64,000 nucleotides of DNA. Origin: Variovorax sp. RA8. Lineage in GTDB: Bacteria; Pseudomonadota; Gammaproteobacteria; Burkholderiales; Burkholderiaceae_C. The stretch covers positions 1,550,001 through 1,614,000 of the forward strand of contig NZ_LR594662.1 of assembly GCF_901827175.1 (NCBI RefSeq), read 5' to 3'. This document shows positions 36,263 through 43,625 of this stretch, in pieces (the stretch's first letter is position 1; every line of letters begins with the position of its first letter). The notes below the pieces were generated by a model that saw only the letters and a list, made by a program, of their open reading frames with translations, did no database searches and was not told the origin of the DNA. Made by a program: the position numbers and the translations under genes.

Positions 36263-36297
36263 GGCGGGCCGGTCCAGCAAGGATGGCCCGCCTTTTT
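36263..36297 (+). terminator. Intrinsic terminator after cytochrome c4
   Basis: GGCGGGCC and GGCCCGCC form a perfect 8-bp GC stem with a 14-base loop, directly followed by TTTTT. It lies 49 bases after the cytochrome c4 stop and 21 bases before the resB start, so it separates the two transcription units. Confidence 0.9.
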
Positions 36298-36317
36298 GCT
36301 TTCCACCGCCCACATCC

Positions 36318-38453
36318 ATGTCAGCAGTCTCCACCCACGGCCTTCGCGTCCGCCGCGGTCCCCACGCGGTCCGCGCGGCGGTGGAATTGCTGTCGTCGAT
36401 GCGCTTCGCGATCGCGCTGCTGACGGTTATCTGCATCGCATCCATCATCGGCACGGTGCTCAAGCAGCACGAGCCGATCAACAACTACATCAACCAGTTC
36501 GGCCCCTTCTGGGCCGAGGTATTCCGTGCGGCGCGGCTCGATTCGATCTACAGCGCCTGGTGGTTCCTGCTGATCCTGACTTTCCTGGTGGTCAGTACCT
36601 CGCTGTGCATCGCCCGCAACACGCCGCGCATCTTCACCGACCTGAAGAACTTCAAGGAGAGCATCCGCGTCCAGAGCCTGCGTGCCTTCGGCCAGCGTGC
36701 GGAGACCGCGCTCGACGAAACGCCCGACGTCGCGGCCAACCGCATCGGCCAACTGCTCGCGGGCGGTGGCTGGAAGGTCAAGCTGCAGCACCGCGATGGC
36801 GACGGCTGGATGGTGGCGGCGCGCGCGGGCGGCGCCCACAAGCTCGGCTACATCGCGGCGCACAGCGCCATCGTGCTGGTATGCCTGGGCGGGCTGCTCG
36901 ATGGCGATCTGGTGGTGCGCGCCCAGACCTGGTTCAACGGCAAGAGCGTCTATACCGGCGGCGGGCTGATCGCCGATGTGGCACCGCAGCATCGCCTGTC
37001 CCCCAGCAACCCCACCTTCCGCGGCAACATCCTCGTGCCCGAAGGCGGGCAGTCCAGCGTCGCCATCCTGAACCAGGCCGATGGCGTGCTGCTGCAGGAC
37101 CTTCCCTTTTCCATCGAACTGAAGAAGTTCATCGTCGACTACTACTCGACCGGCATGCCCAAGCTGTTCGCCAGCGAGGTGGTGCTGCACGATCGCGCGA
37201 CCGGCCAGCAGGTGCCCGCGCGGATCGAGGTGAACCATCCGGCCAGCTACAAGGGCATCGAGATCTACCAGTCCAGCTTCGACGACGGCGGCTCCACCGT
37301 GAAGCTCAAGGCGGTGCCGATGGCGGCGGCTGCCAAGCCTTTCGAGGTCGAGGGCATCATCGGCAACAGCTCGGAGATCACCAACGGCAGCGAGCGGCTG
37401 ACGCTGGAGTACACGGCGCTGCGCGTGATCAATGTCGAGAACTTCGGCGACGCCGGGGCCCTGACGAGCGGTGTCGACGTGCGCAAGGTCGACCTGCGCA
37501 ACGACATCGAGTCGCGCCTGGGCGCGGCCAACAAGACCAACAAGCCCAAGGTGCTGCGCAACATCGGCCCGAGCATCGGCTACAAGCTGCGCGATGCCGC
37601 GGGCCAGGCGCGCGAGTACCAGAACTACATGGTGCCGGTCGACACCGGCGACGGCCAACCCGTGTTCCTGCTCGGCATGCGCGAACGGCCGGAGGAGCCC
37701 TTCCGCTACCTGCGGGTGCCGGCCGACGAGCAGGGATCGATGGACGGCTTCGTGCGCATGCGCGCGGCCCTGGCCGACGCGGACACCCGCACGCGCGCGA
37801 TCGAGCGCTACATCGCGCGCGCCGCCGACCCCCAGCGGCCCGAGCTGGCCGGTCAGCTGCGCATCTCGGCCAGCCGCGCACTCGCGCTGTTCGCGGGTGC
37901 CGAGCGCGCGAAGGCCGACGCGGTGAGCGGCGGCGGCTGGCAGGCGATCGCCGAGTTCATGGAGGCGAACGTGCCCGAGGCCGAGCGCGAGCGGGCCGGC
38001 GCGGTGCTGGTGCGCATCCTCAACGATGCGCTGTTCGAGGTGCTGAACCTGAGCCGCGAGAAGGCGGGCCTGGCGGCGCTGCCCGCCGACGAGAAATCCC
38101 AGGCCTTCCTGACGCAGGCGGTGCTGGCCATCAGCGACGCCTATTTCTATCCTGCGCCGGTGGCGATGATGATGACCGACTTCAAGCAGGTGCAGGCCAG
38201 CGTGTTCCAGGTCGCCCGCGCCCCTGGCAAGAACGTTGTCTACCTCGGCTGCCTGTTGCTGATCGTGGGTATTTTTGCCATGCTGTACGTTCGCGAGCGC
38301 AGGCTCTGGGTATGGCTCGCGAAAGACGCGGGCGCCGGCGGCACGAGGGCCACGATGGCCTACTCGGTAAACCGCAAGACCATCGACAGCGACCGCGAGT
38401 TCGAGCGCCTGAAGGACAGGCTGCTCGCCATCGGGAAGGACGGTGCTTCATGA
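36318..38453 (+). CDS. resB: Cytochrome c biogenesis protein ResB
   Basis: This is a 711-aa inner-membrane ResB/Ccs1 protein of the system II cytochrome c maturation pathway. Early membrane helices (FAIALLTVICIASIIGTVL, then WWFLLILTFLVVSTSLCIA) are followed by a large periplasmic region and a final helix (VVYLGCLLLIVGIFAMLYV). It works with CcsB to export and attach haem. It lies 116 bases before ccsB, and a dispersed repeat copy fills that gap, starting at its stop codon. No strong ribosome binding site is visible before ATG 36318. Confidence 0.93.
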   Translation: MSAVSTHGLRVRRGPHAVRAAVELLSSMRFAIALLTVICIASIIGTVLKQHEPINNYINQFGPFWAEVFRAARLDSIYSAWWFLLILTFLVVSTSLCIARNTPRIFTDLKNFKESIRVQSLRAFGQRAETALDETPDVAANRIGQLLAGGGWKVKLQHRDGDGWMVAARAGGAHKLGYIAAHSAIVLVCLGGLLDGDLVVRAQTWFNGKSVYTGGGLIADVAPQHRLSPSNPTFRGNILVPEGGQSSVAILNQADGVLLQDLPFSIELKKFIVDYYSTGMPKLFASEVVLHDRATGQQVPARIEVNHPASYKGIEIYQSSFDDGGSTVKLKAVPMAAAAKPFEVEGIIGNSSEITNGSERLTLEYTALRVINVENFGDAGALTSGVDVRKVDLRNDIESRLGAANKTNKPKVLRNIGPSIGYKLRDAAGQAREYQNYMVPVDTGDGQPVFLLGMRERPEEPFRYLRVPADEQGSMDGFVRMRAALADADTRTRAIERYIARAADPQRPELAGQLRISASRALALFAGAERAKADAVSGGGWQAIAEFMEANVPEAERERAGAVLVRILNDALFEVLNLSREKAGLAALPADEKSQAFLTQAVLAISDAYFYPAPVAMMMTDFKQVQASVFQVARAPGKNVVYLGCLLLIVGIFAMLYVRERRLWVWLAKDAGAGGTRATMAYSVNRKTIDSDREFERLKDRLLAIGKDGAS

Positions 38454-38513
38454 GCCGCACGGCCGCTCCGAAGGCGAATAGCACGGTAGCCGCAGGCGAA
38501 GGTGCTCCAGTGA
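38450..38513 (+). repeat. Dispersed repeat, copy 1 (between resB and ccsB)
   Basis: This 64-base segment matches the copy at 54196-54259 at 54 of 64 positions, with a 45-base core (38469-38513) matching at 41 of 45. It begins at an ATGA overlapping the resB stop. GTAG is at 38486-38489, followed by an imperfect palindrome. It forms part of a 38-codon open frame (38450-38566) with low-complexity content that is probably not a real gene. The layout recalls REP elements mobilised by RAYT transposases, one of which lies at 56964. Confidence 0.75.
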
Positions 38514-38569
38514 ACTGCGGGGCCGCTCCCAGGGCGGATACCACAGCGCATGGCACAGAGGCTTAAGCA

Positions 38570-39886
38570 ATGACCACGACCACTCTCACACTGAACGACG
38601 GCTTCCTGTCGCGCCGCAACGCTTTCGACTGGGTGTTCGCCGCCCTCGTCGTGGCCGGCGGACTCTTCGCCTTTGCGCGCTATGCGGGCGCGATGGACGT
38701 CTACGAAAAGGTGATCCTGCTGGCCGCCATGCCCTTCGCCGTCTGGCTGGGCTGGTTCTGGCGGCCGTTGCGGGTGCTGGCGATCGTGGTGGCCGCGGCC
38801 GCGCTGCTGGGCATCGTTTCCTACCAGGGCGACCTGGCGCGCGCCGACACCGTTTTCTGGCTCAAGTACTTCCTGTCCAGCCAGTCGGCCATCCTTTGGA
38901 TGAGCGTCCTCTTCTTCATGAGCACGCTGTTCTACTGGATCGGCTTCTTCGGCGGCCGGCAGGCCGATACCATGGACCTGATCGGCTCGCGCCTGGCCTG
39001 GGCGGCGGTCACGATGGCGCTGATCGGCACGATGGTGCGCTGGTACGAAAGCCATCAACTGGGCCCGGACATCGGCCATATCCCGGTCAGCAATCTCTAC
39101 GAAGTCTTCGTGCTGTTCTGCTGGCTGACGGCCGCCTTCTACCTGTACTTCGAGTCGCGCTACCGAACCCGGGCGCTGGGCGCCTTCGTGATGCTGGTGG
39201 TGAGCGCAGCGGTCGGTTTCCTGCTCTGGTACACGCTGGTGCGCGAGGCGCACGAGATCCAGCCCCTGGTGCCGGCCCTGCAGAGCTGGTGGATGAAGCT
39301 GCACGTGCCGGCCAACTTCATCGGCTACGGCACCTTCGCGCTGGCGGCAATGGTCGCCTTCGCCTACCTCATCAAGGAGCAGGCGCAGGAGACGCGCTGG
39401 TACAAGCTCACGCCGATGTGGCTCCTGGGCGTGGCTCTGTGCTTCGTGCCGGTGGCATTCCGCCAGCGGGCACAAGAGGCAGGCGGCAGCTACTGGTTCG
39501 TCTACGCGGCCATTTCGGCGCTGATCGCGGCGGGCATCCTGCTGGGCCGCAAGCGCATCGCGGCACGCCTGCCGGCCAACGAGGTGCTGGACGACGTGAT
39601 GTACAAGTCCATCACGGTCGGCTTCGCCTTTTTCACCATCGCCACCGTGCTCGGCGCGCTGTGGGCGGCCGATGCCTGGGGCGGATACTGGAGCTGGGAC
39701 CCGAAGGAAACCTGGGCGCTGATTGTCTGGCTCAACTATGCGGCGTGGCTGCACATGCGGCTGGTCAAGGGGTTGCGGGGCACCGTTGCGGCCTGGTGGG
39801 CGCTGGGCGGACTGGCCGTGACCACCTTCGCTTTCCTGGGCGTCAACATGTTCCTGAGCGGCTTGCACAGCTACGGAACCTTGTAG
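38570..39886 (+). CDS. ccsB: Cytochrome c biogenesis protein CcsB (CcsA family)
   Basis: This is a 438-aa polytopic haem-export protein of system II cytochrome c maturation. The tryptophan-rich haem-handling motif WGGYWSWDPKETWALIVW lies near residue 370, followed by conserved WLH. At least eight membrane helices are visible, with conserved His in ESHQLGPDIGHI. It is read after resB, and the two form one functional complex. A GC hairpin without a T-run (39893-39911) follows the stop. Confidence 0.94.
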   Translation: MTTTTLTLNDGFLSRRNAFDWVFAALVVAGGLFAFARYAGAMDVYEKVILLAAMPFAVWLGWFWRPLRVLAIVVAAAALLGIVSYQGDLARADTVFWLKYFLSSQSAILWMSVLFFMSTLFYWIGFFGGRQADTMDLIGSRLAWAAVTMALIGTMVRWYESHQLGPDIGHIPVSNLYEVFVLFCWLTAAFYLYFESRYRTRALGAFVMLVVSAAVGFLLWYTLVREAHEIQPLVPALQSWWMKLHVPANFIGYGTFALAAMVAFAYLIKEQAQETRWYKLTPMWLLGVALCFVPVAFRQRAQEAGGSYWFVYAAISALIAAGILLGRKRIAARLPANEVLDDVMYKSITVGFAFFTIATVLGALWAADAWGGYWSWDPKETWALIVWLNYAAWLHMRLVKGLRGTVAAWWALGGLAVTTFAFLGVNMFLSGLHSYGTL

Positions 39887-40006
39887 CAGCCGCCGCCCGC
39901 AGGTCGGGCGGGCAAGCTGAAACCGGCGGAACGTCCGGCGCGTAACCGAATCAGCATTGGGAACGAATTAGATCCCAGTACAGCAGAAACAGGCGAAAGG
40001 CGACCC

Positions 40007-41005
40007 ATGTTGATTCGATCCAAGGACCAAGGCTTCATCCATCCGCATCCCAGCGAAATCACGCCGCGCGCGGCCTATGAAGGGCGGCGCGACCTGCTCA
40101 AGCTGCTGGCCACCGGCGTAGCCGGCGCGGCCATGGCCTCCTGGGCCGGGCGCGAGGCACTGGCCCAGGCCGCCGCACCGGGCAAGCTGGCCCCGCTGAA
40201 AGGCGAGAAGTCGGCCGTGGCCGGCGCGCAGACCATGGAGAAGCTGACCGACTACAAGGACGCCACCAGCTACAACAACTATTACGAGTTCGGCACGGAC
40301 AAGGGCGACCCGGTGAAGAACGCCGGCACGCTGAAGACGCGGCCCTGGACCGTCGAGGTCGAAGGGCTGGTCAAGAAGCCGGGCAAGTACGCCATCGAGG
40401 ACCTGATCAAGCTCAGCGCGCAGGAAGAGCGTATCTATCGGCTGCGCTGCGTCGAGGGCTGGTCGATGGTGATCCCGTGGGTCGGCTACTCGCTCGCCGA
40501 GCTCATCAAGCGGGTCGAGCCGCAGGGCAATGCCAAGTACGTCGAATTCGTCACGCTGGCCGATCCCAAGACCATGCCCTTCGTCGGCTCGCGCGTGCTC
40601 GACTGGCCCTACGCCGAAGGCCTGCGCATGGACGAGGCGATGCATCCGCTGACCCTCCTCACCTTCGGCATGTACGGCGAAGTGCTGCCCAGCCAGAACG
40701 GCGCGCCCGTGCGCATCGTGGTGCCGTGGAAGTACGGCTTCAAGAGCGCCAAGTCGATCGTCAAGATCCGCTTCGTCGAGAAGGAGCCGGGCACGGCCTG
40801 GAACAAGGCGGCGGCGCAGGAGTACGGCTTCTATTCGAACGTCAATCCCAACGTGGACCACCCGCGCTGGAGCCAGGCGACCGAGCGCCGCATCGGCGAC
40901 GGCAGCGGGCTGTTCGCCAAGCGCCACAAGACGCTGATCTTCAATGGGTACGAGGCACAGGTCGGCCAGCTCTACGCCGGCATGGACCTGAAGAAGTTCT
41001 ATTGA
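40007..41005 (+). CDS. msrP: Protein-methionine-sulfoxide reductase catalytic subunit MsrP
   Basis: This is a 332-aa molybdoenzyme that repairs oxidised methionine in periplasmic proteins. A twin-arginine signal is visible ([20 protein letters not shown]), fitting Tat export with molybdopterin bound. The molybdenum-ligating Cys is in [20 protein letters not shown]-like and [14 protein letters not shown] segments are typical of the YedY family. The AGGCGAAAGGCGACCC leader before ATG 40007 is a weak ribosome binding site. It pairs with msrQ one base downstream. Confidence 0.96.
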   Translation: MLIRSKDQGFIHPHPSEITPRAAYEGRRDLLKLLATGVAGAAMASWAGREALAQAAAPGKLAPLKGEKSAVAGAQTMEKLTDYKDATSYNNYYEFGTDKGDPVKNAGTLKTRPWTVEVEGLVKKPGKYAIEDLIKLSAQEERIYRLRCVEGWSMVIPWVGYSLAELIKRVEPQGNAKYVEFVTLADPKTMPFVGSRVLDWPYAEGLRMDEAMHPLTLLTFGMYGEVLPSQNGAPVRIVVPWKYGFKSAKSIVKIRFVEKEPGTAWNKAAAQEYGFYSNVNPNVDHPRWSQATERRIGDGSGLFAKRHKTLIFNGYEAQVGQLYAGMDLKKFY

Positions 41006-41006
41006 T

Positions 41007-41741
41007 ATGCCTGCCTCAAAGCTTGGTACTGACGTGTCATCGCGAGCCTCCAAGGGAGCGCAAGCCGCCCCGGGGCGGCCTGGCGGCTTGGCGACGATAA
41101 ACAAGCTGCTCTTGCACCCGGCGGCCAAGCCCCTGGTCTTCGTGCTGTGCCTGTTGCCTTTCGCCTGGCTGGCCTGGGGCGCCTTCACCGACGGGCTGGG
41201 CGCCAATCCGGCGGAGTACCTGATCCGGTCGACGGGCGACTGGACGCTGCGCTTCATCTGCATCGTTCTCGCGGTGACGCCGCTGCGCGTGATGACCCGG
41301 ACCAATGCATTGGCGCGCTTTCGGCGCATGCTGGGCCTGTTCGCATACTTCTACGTGGTGGTCCACCTGCTGAGCTACAGCCTGTTCGACATGGGTTTCG
41401 ACATCCCGGAGATCGCCAAGGACATCGCCAAGCGGCCCTTCATCCTGGTGGGCTTCGGCGCCTTCGTGCTGCTCACGCCGCTCGCGGCCACCTCCTTCAA
41501 CCGCGCAATCAAGGCCATGGGTGCGAAGCGCTGGCAGACGCTTCACAAGCTGGTCTATTTGATCGCTGGCCTGGGCCTGCTGCACTTCTTCTGGATGCGG
41601 GCGGGGAAGAACAACTTTGCGGAAGTCTTCGTCTATGCCGCCATCATCGCGGTACTGCTGGGATGGCGAGTCTGGAACTTCACGAGGACCAGGAGGGCGT
41701 CGGGGCCTGCTCCGGCCGGGCGCGTGCAGCTAAGCAAATGA
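41007..41741 (+). CDS. msrQ: Haem-binding membrane subunit MsrQ
   Basis: This is a 244-aa b-type cytochrome that feeds electrons from the quinone pool to MsrP. Six hydrophobic helices are visible, with haem-ligand His in VVVHLLSYSL and LHKLVYLIAGLGLLHFF. The first 27 residues are low-complexity and unlike other MsrQ proteins: they are encoded by sequence with a 9-bp inverted repeat (41061-41090) that looks inserted. TTG 41088 could be the older start. It starts one base after the msrP stop and ends 6 bases from the convergent lysA stop. Confidence 0.93.
   Translation: MPASKLGTDVSSRASKGAQAAPGRPGGLATINKLLLHPAAKPLVFVLCLLPFAWLAWGAFTDGLGANPAEYLIRSTGDWTLRFICIVLAVTPLRVMTRTNALARFRRMLGLFAYFYVVVHLLSYSLFDMGFDIPEIAKDIAKRPFILVGFGAFVLLTPLAATSFNRAIKAMGAKRWQTLHKLVYLIAGLGLLHFFWMRAGKNNFAEVFVYAAIIAVLLGWRVWNFTRTRRASGPAPAGRVQLSK
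41061..41090. repeat. Inverted repeat in the msrQ 5' end
   Basis: CAAGCCGCC and GGCGGCTTG form a perfect 9-bp stem around a 12-base GC-rich loop inside the first 30 codons of msrQ. The surrounding 50 bases look like a dispersed element captured between msrP and msrQ. Only one copy is visible in this window. Confidence 0.5.
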
Positions 41742-41747
41742 GGGCGC

Positions 41748-43028
41748 TCAGCCCTCGAATTGCTCGCAGCGCAACTGGTCCTCGATGCTTTCACGGCGGC
41801 GGATCAGCGTGGCGTGGTCGCCGCTGACCAGCAACTCGGCCGCGCGGCCGCGGGTGTTGTAGTTGCTCGCCATCGCCATCGAATAGGCGCCAGCCGACAG
41901 CACCGCCAGCAAGTCGCCGGCCTGCACATCGAGCGCGCGGTCACGACCGAGCCAGTCGCCGCTCTCGCAGACCGGGCCGACGACGTCGTAGCTGACGGTC
42001 TCGCCCTGGCGCGGCGTCACCGGGACGATCCGGTGGAAGGCCTGGTACATCGCCGGCCGCGGCAAGTCGTTCATCGCCGCATCGACGATGCAGAAGTTCT
42101 TGGCCTCGCCGGGCTTGGTATAGAGCACTTCCGTCACGCAGACACCGGCATTGCCCACCAGAGAGCGCCCGGGCTCCACGATCAGCCTGCGCTTTCCGAA
42201 GCCGCGTGCATCGAGGCGCACGAGCAACTGCCGCCACAGCGCATCGGCCGCGGGCGGCGTGTCGCCGTTGTAGTCGATGCCCAGTCCGCCGCCGAAGTCC
42301 AGGTGGTGCAGTGCGATGCCGGCTTTCTCGATGGCCTCGACCAGGTCGAGCACCCGCTCCAGCGCCTCGAGGTAGGGCTCGGCCTCGGTGATCTGCGAGC
42401 CGATATGGCAATCGATACCGACCACCCGCAGGCCCTTCAGCGAGGCCGCGTGCTGGTAGATGCCGAGCGCGCGGTCGTGCGCGATGCCGAACTTGTTGCC
42501 CTTGAGACCGGTGGAGATGTAAGGATGCGTCTTCGGGTCGACGTTGGGATTGATGCGCACGCTGATCGCGGCCCGGTGTCCTTCCTCGAGCGCGACCGCG
42601 TTGAGCACATCGATCTCGGCTTCGCTCTCCACGTTGAAGCAGCCGATGCCTGCCGCCAGCGCTTGCCGCATCTCCTGTTTCGTCTTGCCGACGCCGGAAA
42701 AGATCACCTTGGCGGGATCGGCGCCCGCTGCGAGGACCCGCGCGAGCTCGCCGCCGGAGACGATGTCGAAGCCGCAGCCCGCCTCGGCAAAGATACGCAG
42801 CACGCCCAGCGCGGAGTTGGCCTTGATGGCGTAGCAGACCAGCGCGTCGCGCCCTTCGAAGCCGCGCTGGTACGCGGCCAGTGCGTCGAGCATCCATTGC
42901 TTCGAGTAGACGAAAAGCGGCGTGCCGTGCTCGCGCGCCAGCTCGGGCAGCGCCACTGCCTCGACGTGCAGCGTGCCGTTCTTGTACGCGATGCAGGGAT
43001 GGCCAGGGAGGCGTTCGGCGCTCGTCAC
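41748..43028 (-). CDS. lysA: Diaminopimelate decarboxylase
   Basis: LysA is a 426-aa PLP enzyme that makes lysine from meso-diaminopimelate. The PLP Lys is in VCYAIKANSALGVLR near residue 65. HIGSQIT, the glycine-rich DFGGGLGIDY, EPGRSLVGNAG and CESGD are all present. It overlaps the upstream lptM gene by four bases (ATGA) and is thus coupled to it. It is convergent with msrQ. Confidence 0.97.
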   Translation of the reverse strand: MTSAERLPGHPCIAYKNGTLHVEAVALPELAREHGTPLFVYSKQWMLDALAAYQRGFEGRDALVCYAIKANSALGVLRIFAEAGCGFDIVSGGELARVLAAGADPAKVIFSGVGKTKQEMRQALAAGIGCFNVESEAEIDVLNAVALEEGHRAAISVRINPNVDPKTHPYISTGLKGNKFGIAHDRALGIYQHAASLKGLRVVGIDCHIGSQITEAEPYLEALERVLDLVEAIEKAGIALHHLDFGGGLGIDYNGDTPPAADALWRQLLVRLDARGFGKRRLIVEPGRSLVGNAGVCVTEVLYTKPGEAKNFCIVDAAMNDLPRPAMYQAFHRIVPVTPRQGETVSYDVVGPVCESGDWLGRDRALDVQAGDLLAVLSAGAYSMAMASNYNTRGRAAELLVSGDHATLIRRRESIEDQLRCEQFEG

Positions 43029-43276
43029 TTCGTTCCTTCGCGAGTTGCGGGTGCGCTGCTGGCGGCCGCGGGAACGGGCGCAGCGCCCGCCCCGGGGCTT
43101 GCTGCACCATCGGCACTACCCGAACGCGGGACGAGCAGCCCTGGAAGCGTGGCGCGATTCGTCGCGGCCGGATCGGTGGGCAGGTAGAGCGCACCCTTCT
43201 GGCCGCAACCGGCGAGCGCGACCCCGACGGTCGCGAGGCCAATCGCGCTCACTAGAATTTGACGAACATTCAGCAT
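43025..43276 (-). CDS. lptM: LPS-assembly lipoprotein LptM-like (YifL family)
   Basis: This is an 83-aa lipoprotein. The signal ends in [15 protein letters not shown], with the lipidated Cys in the lipobox followed by the family's GQKGALY motif. The rest is Ala/Pro-rich. LptM helps the LptD-LptE LPS translocon mature. Upstream of lysA in gammaproteobacteria and betaproteobacteria this gene order is conserved. TACAAT ends 6 bases before the ATG, so the mRNA may be nearly leaderless. Only 12 bases separate it from the divergent cyaY. Confidence 0.85.
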   Translation of the reverse strand: MLNVRQILVSAIGLATVGVALAGCGQKGALYLPTDPAATNRATLPGLLVPRSGSADGAASPGAGAAPVPAAASSAPATREGTK

Positions 43277-43288
43277 GACGAAATTGTA

Positions 43289-43621
43289 ATGACCGACCCC
43301 GAGTACATGGACCGCGCGGAGGCCGCGCTGGCCGCCATCGAACGCAGCTGCGATCACATCAACGATACGACCGATGCCGACATCGACAACCAGCGCGTGG
43401 GGGGCATGATCACCATCACCTTCCGCAACGGCAGCCAGCTGATCATCAACCTGCAGAAACCCTTGCAGGAGATCTGGCTGGCGGCGCGCTCGGGCGGATA
43501 CCACTACCGGCACGACGGCCGTGCATGGGTCGACACCAAGACGAGCGAGGAGTTCTTCGCCCAGCTGTCACGGGAGGCGAGCGCCCAGGCCGGCGTGCCG
43601 CTGCAGTTCAGTGCCGGCTGA
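43289..43621 (+). CDS. cyaY: Iron donor protein CyaY (bacterial frataxin)
   Basis: This is a 110-aa frataxin homologue that regulates iron-sulfur cluster assembly. An acidic first helix ([18 protein letters not shown]) is followed by [20 protein letters not shown] and [14 protein letters not shown], which match the family. ATG 43289 is chosen for the standard length; the in-frame ATG at 43259 would cross the divergent lptM start. No ribosome binding site is visible. Its stop is 4 bases from the convergent mrcA stop. Confidence 0.96.
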   Translation: MTDPEYMDRAEAALAAIERSCDHINDTTDADIDNQRVGGMITITFRNGSQLIINLQKPLQEIWLAARSGGYHYRHDGRAWVDTKTSEEFFAQLSREASAQAGVPLQFSAG

Positions 43622-43625
43622 GTGA

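Noticed and set aside
38450..38566. 38-codon gene between resB and ccsB
   Set aside because: It is mostly the dispersed repeat and low-complexity Ala/Thr residues. The ATGA overlap comes from the repeat boundary, so I treat it as a repeat rather than a gene.
39893..39911. CCGCCCG/CGGGCGG hairpin after ccsB as a terminator
   Set aside because: The stem is good but no T-run follows, so intrinsic termination is not supported.
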